This document shows positions 43,601-55,600 of a stretch of 64,000 nucleotides of DNA, piece by piece. The stretch lies in NCBI GenBank assembly GCA_022457155.1, contig JAJGOT010000001.1, forward strand, positions 3,014,501 through 3,078,500, written 5' to 3'. How positions within the stretch are numbered: the first letter of the stretch is position 1; the number at the start of each line of letters is the position of its first letter. Both the position numbers and the translations under genes were made by a program. Source of the DNA: Cladopsammia gracilis. Its lineage: Eukaryota > Cnidaria > Anthozoa > Scleractinia > Dendrophylliidae. The notes beneath the pieces were generated by a model that saw only the letters and a list, made by a program, of their open reading frames with translations, made no database searches and was not told where the DNA came from.

Positions 43601-46600
43601 TTCCGAACCCGGTAATTACCGGGTCTTTCGAGAAACGGCCCCCAGGCCCCGGTTGTTCAAAAGGTGGATAGCGCTATCCACCGGATAAATCACTGACCAG
43701 TGGATAAGCATTAACAAGATCCATTGTGTTATCCACTGCATAGTGATTTAACCGGTGGATAGCGCTATCCATCTTTTGAACAACCAGGGCCTGTAGTTCA
43801 AAAGTGCTACTTACAAAGAAATCCACGTACGACTTGCTTAATAGTGACATTTGTACTGTTCATTGTCATTTCATGTACTTTTTAATTTTATTTCAGTGAT
43901 CGCTTGCAAAGAAAAAGCACAGTTTCTTCTCAAGTTTGCAGGGCTGCAGAGAATTGCTGATAAGAGCTTGGAGGTACTCTGTTCTAAGTTATTTTGTCCC
44001 GGCAATTTACTCGCAGACAGTTTTCAGTTTAAAATTTAAATACTCTACCGTGTTTTTGGCAACGTTTTCTGTTGTGCAACGTTTGTAACGAAATGCCACA
44101 TCTTGGACCGCCAAGTAAAACCTCCAAGGGTGCTTGTTGTAAATTGTGTTCAAGATGCAATTTGGGATATTTTGAGTGGTTCTTGTTGAAATGCCCTCAG
44201 CTAACTATCAGGATACGTCTCAAATTAATTTTTCTGCTTGCTTGTTTGTTTGTTTGAGCTTGTTTTTTTTTTTTTTTTCGATTTTTAACAAATAAACCTT
44301 GTTCTATGCAACAACTATCCCCCACTAGTTTTGAAAATGACATTTAATGCTTTGTTTTGATACCTTGTACTTATGTAGGTAACTAGCGTTTATCGCTGCA
44401 AGCTAGAGAGTGTTAAATTAACGCTGCTTCTAATATTGAAGCCATGCCTACCATACGAGATTAACTGCGCTCAGGGGGTTCTTTTTACAATGTCCTACGT
44501 CTGTTTTGTCACTGTTATAGGCGAGACCCCTAGGACTCACAACAAGTAGTTAAAAAGAAATAGTGTTTTTCCAAGGGATGCTAACTTTGATCTTAACTGT
44601 ACCCTTCGCTTATCCCCATTGCTTCTTCGTATTTAAACCATGATTTGTTATTATATTGCTGCAGGGAAGAGAAAACAGGCGGTCTAAGTGGTTAAGCAGA
44701 AAGTCATCGTGGCAAAGATCATCTTCTGAGCATGGCGGGAGCATCCTGTCAGGTCCCAGACAAGTCAGTGAATTAGAGTAATGATAACAATAACCCTTTC
44801 GCTTTCAAAAGTCAAGAAAAACCCCAAATTTTGGTTTGAAAAATAGTGAAAAACAAATTGTGCAATAAAAACGCTACTGAACAGTTTTAATTTGAAACCA
44901 TTTCACATTTCATCTCACTTCATACTAGTGCTACGCGTTTTACAAACATTGTCACCATAGTATATCTCCATTGCCGCGATTTTAGTACCGTAATTCTCAC
45001 AACCTTGCTCTCGTCTGACCTCCTTCACGTGCAAGTCTTCTTCAGTTTGCAAGTATTATCGACTTGTTTTGTGTAATCTCTGTTAATGTCATGTCTTTCG
45101 GCAGAGAGCTCTATCTCTTGAAGAGATCCGGACCATTGACAAGCATCCTGCATTTAAACTTATCCTTGACTTTGTGGCAAATGATTCTTATTCTCACGAA
45201 AGGTATTTTTTGTGTTTTACGAACGAACATGTAGGTCTAGTTTTGTTATTTGACTAAGTTAATGTCTTGCCATAATTACACTGCGAATCAGAAAGCGTGA
45301 ATAGTAGAATTACTTCTAGAATATCATTGTTTCGCGATGAAAAACTAAACTGAAGAAAGGCAAGTAAACTGTCATTCATTTAAGAAACTTTCGTGCAACT
45401 TGTTGCAAGTTCCACGTACAATGTTACACCCTACAATTGCCATGCAACTTGTCCTGGCCAAAGAAATTGCATAAGTTGAAAGTTGACTTAAACAGTGTGG
45501 CGAAACAAGTTGCGAGAGCCATGTTACACGTATTTTTGTTGTGCAACTCGAAAAAAAAATCTGTTGCAGAAAGTAGAAAACGATTCAACTTCTTTCATGC
45601 AACTTAATAACAAAAATTTAGTTGCATGGGGGGGGGGGGGGGGGTTACACCAAGCAATAGAGCGTATGCACTCACGTGGCAAGCAGCTATGCAAATTTAT
45701 TGGAACAAAAGAAAGTGTTAACATAAGAAAAGCGTTCAAATCCCACAGGATTGTTTTGGTACACCAACATGGCCGCCGTTCTATTGTTTTGGTACACCAA
45801 TATGGCCGCCGTGACGTCATGTGCATACGCTCTATATCAGTCGTGCGTGCGACTTGCAACAATTTGTGTTTTCTTGCGAGAAAAGTTGCACAAAAAATTC
45901 TTAGTTGTAACAGCACCTAAACGTTTCTACTCATGGCTTTGTCCAGGTGAATTTAACCGCGAAATTTAATTGTCTGAGCGGTGCAGATTTTCCTTTGAAC
46001 TCTTTACTCTTCAAATGGTTATTTTCTATGTTAGAAAGATAAAAATACCTTGACCAAGCTCTTCATTTTAATAAAAACTTTATTCACCTTATTCCAAAAT
46101 GGCGGCCATTTGATTATTCTTTTATATCCATGTAAATTAGCCCTCTTGGCCTCGTCAGCATGTGCAAAATACAAGAGAATTTTCAGCGAAAATGAGGCCA
46201 AGAGGGCTAATTAACATGCATATAAAAGAATAATAAATTGGCCGCCATTTTGGAATAAGGTGTATTGAACGAGGGTAAAGCCTAAGGAATACCGTTCAGA
46301 AGGACGTCGGACACCTTATTGAAACTTATATAACGGAGTAACTGGTTAGCTTTCAGTTGATGTTATGGGTAGCAGTTTATTTAGTTAAATTTAGGCCTGA
46401 ACAACCCGAGAAGCTAGGTGGTACAGTGGTACGGTAGGCTATCTAAGCCTAAGCCTAGCTGAGATCACAGGTTCAATCCTGAGTGGGGGATTTTAGATCT
46501 TCTTTTTTACACTTAAAAATTTATTGAAAATAAAATTCTAAGTGTCGACATTACGTTATTTAAGTCTTAATAAGGTGTCCGACGTCCCTCTAAACGGTAT

Positions 46601-49600
46601 TCTTTAGGCACAACCTTGAACAAGTTCGTTCGGTCCAAGTTTTTTTGTTTTTTGCAGGTTTATGGACCTCGCCTTCGGCTCGGACATAAACTCAGCAAAA
46701 CAAAAAACCAAAAGCCGAGACCAACCGAACAAACTAAGTTCAATAACATCTATGTATTGATTCACGTCATGTTAGCTGATGCTTGGATGTAATGTTTCTT
46801 TCTTTTCTCCACAAAGGATCCAAGCCCTTCTTCAGCAGAGAGTCAAACATGCTAACTCTGTGGCCGATATTTACCTTTTTGCTGCTGATTTTCTCCGTAT
46901 TTCCTCTGAAACAGACCTTGTCCAGGTATGCTTGGTGTATTAGATCACTTCTGTACTCTAGTTGGAATCAAGCAAGAAGGTAAACATATTTGGGTCCTTC
47001 GCACAATCTCCTTTTCTTCCCATAAGATGGAAATAAGTGAGCAGGTCAGGTTAACGGGAAGGGGTCAGTCGGAGGTAGTTGTCGTGGTTCTGTTCTCGAA
47101 ATATTTGTGTGCTACTTATGCCCTCGTTAAGAAAGTTCACAAGTCCGTTCTTGACTGAAAACCTACGACTGCATAAAAAAACACAAGACTGTTACTTTTC
47201 ATAAAATGTTTCATCCAGCTTATTATTTCACGTGGAGCTTGGCCATATGCCCCTCTACTGTTCAGTACCTGAATAGACAAATTTGGCTAACGCATTGTTG
47301 TACCCAATTCAAACCTTTTGGGATTAGAACTCTCTGTTCGTCATATTTTCATATCAATGAAGCATTGACATGAAAATTATATGGAAACATTGTGAACAAA
47401 GAATCATATTCCCAGAAGGTTTGAATTGGGTACAACAATGCGTTAGACGAATTTGTCTGAACAAACTGTTTTAACTCTGACTCGTCCCCCATCGTTTCTC
47501 TCGAGTAACAAGGCGGCGCAAGGGATGATGGGAAGAAGGGAAGAGGAGAGACTCTCCATTTCCTTTTCCTCCTTCCCATCAACACCCTCATCTTGCGATT
47601 CAAAAGAATAGACAATAGAGACGATTAGAGACAAGTCAGGTTTAAACGTGTTTATTTTGAATTATCCACAGGCTCCAGCTGTTCTTTTCTTGCAACAGTT
47701 TCTTTCATCTCAGAAGTACTTCCCAAGGTAAAGTCACAGCGCCTTTCTTGTTGTACCATTGCAGTAAATGTGGCGAATGTTGAAGGACAATTTTTTGTTC
47801 CAATTTTGGAAATTTCAATAATTAAGACCACAACATCTCTCAAAGAAACTACCTCGAGGCAGTGTTACTCGAGACAATTTTCGTACAACTCGTTTCGCAA
47901 AATCAAAATCAATAAGAGTAGAACAAAGTTCCTCTTCTTGTCACATTGTATCTAAAAAAAAGACACGGGGAATGTTCATTATAGAGCGTATTGCACTGGA
48001 CAGATTTTTTTGTGCAACTTTTTTCCCGTTGTTTTTTTTTTCCTGGTACAAGGTGCTTGTAACTGTTTCATGGTAATGTTGCTATGTTTAATTACTTCTA
48101 CAGTCACTATGCAGACAATCTTGACGGGTGTGGTTTGAGCTTGGAAAATAAAGTGCGGCGTGCTTACTATGCATTGGTTAGAAGATGTTTAGAGGGAGTC
48201 AAATCATATCATTCACAAGGTTCAAGCCAAAGGTATCACTAATACTCTAACTCAAACACTGTCCAAAACCGACCATAAAACGCCCACATTAACATGCCTT
48301 TGTTTTCCCACTGTTCCGTACAGGTTATCACTCATGAACAAAATCAGAGTTAATATTTTATAGTGTATTTTGTCTCTGTTACAGAAGAACCTCTACTTTG
48401 GGACACCTCCATTAAGAGACACTTCTCCTGGTCTCAGCCGGCAAAACACTCATAATCTTTGTAATTATCACCTCTATTAAAGGGACACTTCTCCTGGTCT
48501 CAGCCGGCAAAACACTCATATAATCTTTGTAATTATCACCTCTATTAAAGGGACACTTATATTAAGGGGACACTTCTCCTGGTCTCAGCCGGCAAAACAC
48601 TCATATAATCTTTGTAATTATCACCTTAATAAAGGGATACCTCTATTAAGGGGATACTTCTCCTGGTCCCGGCCGGCAAAAAGCTCATATAATCTTTGTA
48701 ATTGTCACCTCCATTACAGCGGAATTCAGCTTACCTTGGCCGCGCCGGTTGCCAAGTTCGTTGGGAAATTCGAAACTTCATTGCTAATTTTCCAGTTGAA
48801 CAAAGCTCACACACAGTCTACCTCTATAGTACCGGGAGGGGGGGGCTTATGTCAGTTATTACGGGCAGTTCACTTGGTGCCGAAGGGAACAAAGCACACA
48901 CAAAGTCTACCTCTATAGTACGGGGAGGGGCTTATGGCAGTTATTACGGGCAGTTCACTTGGTTTTGAAGGGAACAAAGCTCACACAAAGTCTACCTCAG
49001 TCTATAGTACGGGGGCTTATGTCAGTTATTACGGGCAGTTCACTTTGTTTTGAAGGGAACAAAGCTCACACAAAGTCTACCTCTATAGTACGGGGAGGGG
49101 GGCTTATGTCAGTTAATAAGGGCAGCTCACTTGGTTCCGAAGGGAACAAAGCTCACACAAATTCGCGACTATGACTCTCGCTTCTGTCCCTTGGGTGTCC
49201 GTTTTGAAGATGTTCGATTGTAATTCTATTCTCTTCGTTGAGAACTTACCATTCATAATTTTTATGCGACTTACTGCTTTGTGTTGTGTATACTTCTTAG
49301 GCCAAGTTCTGCTACATTTGAGTGTCTTCGAGCATTTGTTCTCCACCTTCTCGATACAGAATGGAAGGTTTGTCTCTTTCTGATTCCAGTAAACCATCTC
49401 TGTTTTTGTTCTTTTTCGAAGTTTTTCAATGTTTTAGTGCTTGTGAAGTTTCTGTTACGTCTTTCATAAAAACCTTTTTCATAAATAGCCGCCGTTTTAT
49501 TATTTTATGTTAATTAGCCCTACTGGCCTCATTTTAGCAGAAGTGCAGCAGCTGCTCAGAAGAGCTGTCAAGATTGGATAAAACAAACAATAGTTTTCAT

Positions 49601-52600
49601 TGTCGACTCGTTCTATTGTTTTCTTTGTATTGTTTCTCGTTCTGTTGTATCGGTCCAATAGCTAGGCTCGACTACCAGCCGCTGTTCGGGAAACGAGCCC
49701 GCGCTCCTCCCCCGAAAAGACGGCTGGACGCGTGAACTTGTTATAGTTAATTTCCTCCAATCAGAAGCTTGCCTGCTTAAATCGAGCAGGCGAATAAATT
49801 ATTTTTCTAGAGCATAATTTCCAAATGACGGATGTGAAGGAGTTATTTGATTTGACGTGCGATCGTGCTGTAGAGAGATTTAAACCTGAAAATCTCAACG
49901 TTTTACAACGGAGAGCGCTGGAAAGCTGGTTGACCTTAAAGATTTGTTCGTTATTCAACCTACGGGATCAGGAAAGTCCCTTATTTTCCAATCCGCACCA
50001 ATGATTTTCGATATTGTGCAAGAGACGAGTTTTAAGTCCATTGCTGTCGTTATTTCACCCTTGACTTCGCTAATGGAAGATCAATTAAATTTCCTAAATT
50101 TAATAGGCATTGTTGCCGAGTTTATTGGCGAAGATCAAAAGGACGAGGAGGCGAAAAAATCCGTTGAAAGGGGAGACTGCGAGATCGTCTTTGGATCACC
50201 GGAGTCATTTTTGTGTTGTGATAGATCTGATAGATGGAGGAAGATGTTCGGTGTCGAGTGAAGTCTACGAAGAGAGATTGTGCCTCATTAATAGGCCTTA
50301 TCACGGTTTTTCCAAAGTTTTATATGGGCCTGATAGCAAAAATCCATCGACACTGCTGGGAAAAGCATCTCAAAATTAGTAAAATGGCCGAGTTTAAAAG
50401 TGATACCTTTAAAATGGTGGAGATATAGCTCCGCAAAGTCGGCAAATTTCACAGACGTTTGTATCGGCCGTGATACAAACGTCTGTGAAATTTGCCTTTC
50501 TCCACTTTTTTAAAAGATATCGCTTTTAAACTCGGCCATTTTACTAATTTTGAGATGCTTTTCCCAGCAGTGTCGATGGATTTTTGCTATCAGGCCCATA
50601 TAAAATTTTAGAAAAACCGTGATAAGGCCTATTGATGTGGATCAAGCTCACTGAATTTCACACTCATATACATAGAGTGACATATTGACAAGATCTGGCG
50701 CTACATCACTTGTGTTTGACATATCCGGTGTTCAGTAGCGATGTATAAATTAAATTTTGAATTTACGTCACAGACACAATCGGTGGCCCACGCGTCCAGC
50801 CGTTCTTCTCGGGGAGGCTCAGAGACCGGACGCGAGAAAGCGGCGGAAATCGAGCCTATCCAATAGCCCATTTCCGAGTTGCTCTTAGCCTCCTTTTCAA
50901 ACCGAGGCCAAGTGCAAAACCATTCATATGGATATAAGTTTTATTTGCATGTGAAAGAAAACTCATTTTCATATGAATGGTTTTGCACTTGGCGTCAACT
51001 CGGAAATGGGCTATTGGGTTAGATCTTCTGGGAGCCGATACGTCGTCCCATTTTAGAGTAAAAATCCGTTAAAATTTTGCACATGCTAACGAGGTTAATA
51101 CGGCTGATAAGCAGGAATATAAAATAATAAATAATTGGCCGCCATATATGAAAAAGGTCTTTAGGACCGTCTCCTTTGACAAACGATGCGACGCATTCAC
51201 AGTCAAAAGATATTAGTCTTTTTTTACCATTTTTAATATATCTCATTATATTACTCTCTTATTAGGGCTATGATCACACTTTTGTTCTTGATGTTCATCT
51301 ACCGGAATTCCTCCTGGATACATCAAAAGGTTCGACACTTTTATCGCTCTATACATAGAATAAAACATCTTTAAATTGCAGACGTGAGAAAAGAGGGCAG
51401 AAACTGGTATAGAGAAAAACGCTGAATTTTTTTGGGGGGATGGCAGTTTTGAGATGGCGGGTGCGTGGGAAATAGAAAAAAAAAACATATGGCTTTCTCG
51501 CCGGCTGAGCGTGCGAAAGAGGCGAGAAATGAGGTTCTCACACACTGAAGGGGGGCTGGACCCGAGTTAGGATGTCACGTGCCCTACTAGTCCCGTGACT
51601 CAGTTTTTCTGTTTCTTGCCATACGAGCAACAGCTTTCCCGCCCACCCAGCCCTCTGCCAGTCTGTATGCGTCTTGCGAGCCCCTGTAGCCTTGGTGCTC
51701 AGTCTTAATCTACAGGCTTAGGTCGTGTTTTTTACTGGTAGTGTCACATTTATTATCATCATATAAGTCAGTTTTTGTGGTTTGTTAATAAAGTGCTGTT
51801 GCCTTGTGTGGCAGACGAATGACATTCAGTGTGTGAGAAGTAATAATTCTTAACGTAACAGTTTGTAATGACCAAAGTGCAGCGAAGCGGAAGTTACCAA
51901 GGAAGAGGTGGAAACCGGGAGTAATTGGTGTGGAATGCTGGATGTTCTGACTCTTGATCACTCTTCTGCCCCTCCGCCCCTCTCCCCTCCTTCCCCCTCT
52001 CCCCTCCCTCCTTTTCTAGACCACCCATTTTTTTGCCTTTTTTATGTGACGCAGATAGTTTTATTATTTTAGCTTGCATTTTGTCATATTCATTGCAACA
52101 TTTATCAGTGAAATAAAAAAAAACATAATAGGTTTATTTATTTATTTATTTGTTTATTTATTTACTCATCGTTAATACTTCAGCAACTGTGGTGCACCCT
52201 AAACATGAGGTGAAGGACATGAATGAGCAGCAGGAACTGGAACACTATGAAGAAGGGAATAAATGGCTGGAGGAGGCTAAACAGAACTTTGATACTTGGT
52301 TCTCTCGCCTGCGGAGAGACGCACAGACAGACCAAGAACGAAGGGTTAGTATCAATTTTATCTTCACTTGAAGAGTGACGATATGCAAATTTGTCACTCA
52401 GGCGTAGACGCCTGTCGTAATTAATCGGCCCTGCACGAGTGCCCGATATCAAAACGATAACTGTCGAAGATCGATCGTTCCTGAACGCCCCTGCGATCAA
52501 AGTAAGCACTGAGCGTGCATCGTTCTCGAAGTTTTCATTTCTATTCCACGCGTAGTCAATCGATTCAGAAAGAAAACACACCGTTTTATCGTTGGAAATG

Positions 52601-55600
52601 AAAAGTAAATGCCCTAAAGAACACTCGACAGTTGATAAAGTGCCTATCCTACAATGCAAGGCGAATAAGAGATATAAGCAAAATTTATCTCATCACGTGG
52701 CCCTCGCATTTGCCAGTTACCGCCGACGTGAGCAGTAGCTGTCAAGACACCCTTTTCTTGGCCTGTAGTTTGTTGGTCCTCTTTTTAGTCCAGTAAATAG
52801 GTGCCGAGGTTGGACAAAAATGTTGGCAAAGCATTTCTGTCAAAAATATGTTTATTGGGGGTAGATTAGTGCACAAAAAAAACCCCACTCGATTCTGACC
52901 CCTGGAACCTACTTTTACACGTGACCGTGAGAAATCCAAGATGGCCGCCGTTTTACATTATTGCCTCCTCAGAATGGTATTAGCCAATTAAACAAAGTTT
53001 TTTTTCTCAGAAACATAACCATTATCATCGGTACAAATTGCCCGTCAAGTTCTGTTCAATGTGGCACCCGGGAAGTTGTTGTAGCCTAGGCATTTCGAAA
53101 ATCCAAGATGGCCGCCAATCCAAGATGGCCGCCAAATATACACACTGTCTCTTCACCACACTAGTAAACATTTTAACAACATTTTCGTTTTTGAAAGTTT
53201 ATCAATATCATAAGTTCCATATGCCTGCCGAGTTTTATTCAATGTTACCCACTAGAAGTGTTTGTATTTAGGAAGTGGTTCAGTCCAAAATGGCGGCAAC
53301 TTTAACATGATAACACATTGACTGTGCAGGAATATAGTTTCTCAACCAGAGGTAACCATACTATGTATCATCCCCATCGTCGTCATCTTCGATTCCGCTC
53401 TCTATTTGTGGGCCATTAAGGCAAGAAATACCTTTACACTGGCCACAGGCCGATGAACACCGGAGGCCGTTCTTCTGGCAAGTACAGTTCTTCTTTTGGC
53501 AATTACCACTGCAATTACACCGTATAACTTGAAGGAGCTTTTCCGGAGCCGCTGACTGTTGCATTCGCACTGGATAGAGTTCATCAGCACATACTTGCCA
53601 ACCCCATTCCTCAGGAGGAAGATCATTGGCCAGCCATGCCTGAACCTGGTGATAAGTGCGCTGGCTGTGGAATCTCGCCGCGTCTGAAGTAGGGGGGAGC
53701 TTTTCTGGGGGAACATAGCCTGCAGATGTCGCTACTTTCATAGAGAACTTTTCAACACGGGCAGATGTTAGGTCTCGACTTTCTGGGCACCCATAAAGCA
53801 CCAATAGGGCTTTTTCACCTGCCTTCTCCACTGCCCCCTTGGAAGATGATTTGTCCATGAAGACCTTTGCGGAAACCTTCAGAAGCGCGAACTTTTTCAG
53901 GACTGTCACCTTTCCCAAACCAAACGGCCTTGACGTGGTGTCACACCCACTCAGTGCATGTAAGAACAGTAAACCATGTGAAAGGGATCGGTCTATCTTC
54001 TTCTTTAAACGAGAGATACACACTGTTTGTTTGGCCATTACCATATAAAGATCAAACTGCGTGTCATCAACATGGTGCACCATCAACTGAAACACGTCTG
54101 AGTCCTCCGCAACAACTGCTGTTGGCTTGGTAGCCGTAGAAACACACGCCGATCTGCATATCGTGTAGTCGGCATCGCCCTCTGCGTGCTCTACTCGGAT
54201 GCCTTGCTCTTCCATTTTCTCCGCTAACAGATTGATGAGGGCTTGCTTGTTTGATCCATTTCCAAGGAATGCCTTCTTCTTCATCGACAGACGCATTTCG
54301 TCGGAGACAGCAACCGATGCGCCGACTTCTACGCCTGATCTTTTCCGATGAGCCTCGTCTTTAGTGCTTGGGCCTCGATACCCGTCAAAGACAACAAGCG
54401 TACCCTCGCCATAGCTGTTATGGATATGCCTGACGTACGTCTGGCATATCTCAGCATAGGTGGAGTTCTTTGGCCACTGGAACTTGTGAAGCAAGCCACC
54501 TCCATCCACTACAAACTGAAGACCTGATTTCGGCAATCTCAAAATAACAGAGGCAGGAACAAGCTTCATGAAATGATGTATAAGTTCCGCCTTGTCACCT
54601 GTGCGCATTTGCAAACTGTTGTCGAAAAGTGATGATGGTAATAAACACAGCTCATACTGAAGAAGCTCACGAAGAGGGATCTCTCCTACACCCATAAGTA
54701 AGAGACGCTGGTACAAATGGGAGGGATTGATTTCGATTCGTTCCCCAGAAGAGGTTTTGGCATAGGTTGCCGACGCGAGAGTCTTAACTTCATCCTTCTG
54801 AGAAAACTTGTAATCTGCTACACAGCAGCCACTCATGGATGAAATGACCCGCTTCCCCACGGCTTGAGCATCATCAGCATTCACGGACTGATCTCCAACT
54901 AAGCCTGTCGATAGGCTCACAAGCTTATTAGAAGCCGAGCTGAATGGATCACGTTCAATAAACACCTCAAGCAGCTTCTGGATGTCCGACATGTCGCGAT
55001 TGATTCGTGATTGTTGCAGGTCACGATGGCCATCTGGCTTGTCTGAGGTCAGTCCAGCAACACGAAAAATGGAATGGCAAACCTCTGCGCAGATTGGTCT
55101 GGACAACATAAACAGCAAACGGGTGCTTTCCTCAAAGCCTCTGCCACGTGTCAGGCCTCCACTAGACTTTATGCCTGCCATTAGGACTTGCTCAATAAAG
55201 AGATCTGTGGGAATGCCTGCCCAAACTCCCTCGGTCCTACGAACTGGAAAAAGTCCTTTACTGAATGCCTCGTACACATCTGGATGATTTGTCTGCAGGT
55301 CTTGCATCTTCTGGATAAAAATTGATAGAGACTTTGTGTAGTTATTGTGACCGGCAGCTGCAAAATACGGGTGCATGTCACAAAGACACTGAAGATAAAG
55401 ATACCAGTCGCCGATGCGCACCGAGCGGATGAATGCGCGCAGTATCTCTATCATGCGCTGGTACTGGATCCACAGCTTTGCGGTCCGATGGTTCGTCATC
55501 TTGGCGCGCCAGTCATCTCTTGCCTTCTGTATGCTATCAATCGCACTGCTCTTCAATGCTTCACCCAAAGGTAGCTTGCCCTGTTTCACTGCATTAACCA

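Noticed and set aside
45495..45920. 141-codon ORF on + and 130-codon ORF on - at the same place
   Set aside because: Both pass through a poly-G run and gcaactt-type repeats, with no domain; probably repeat artefacts.
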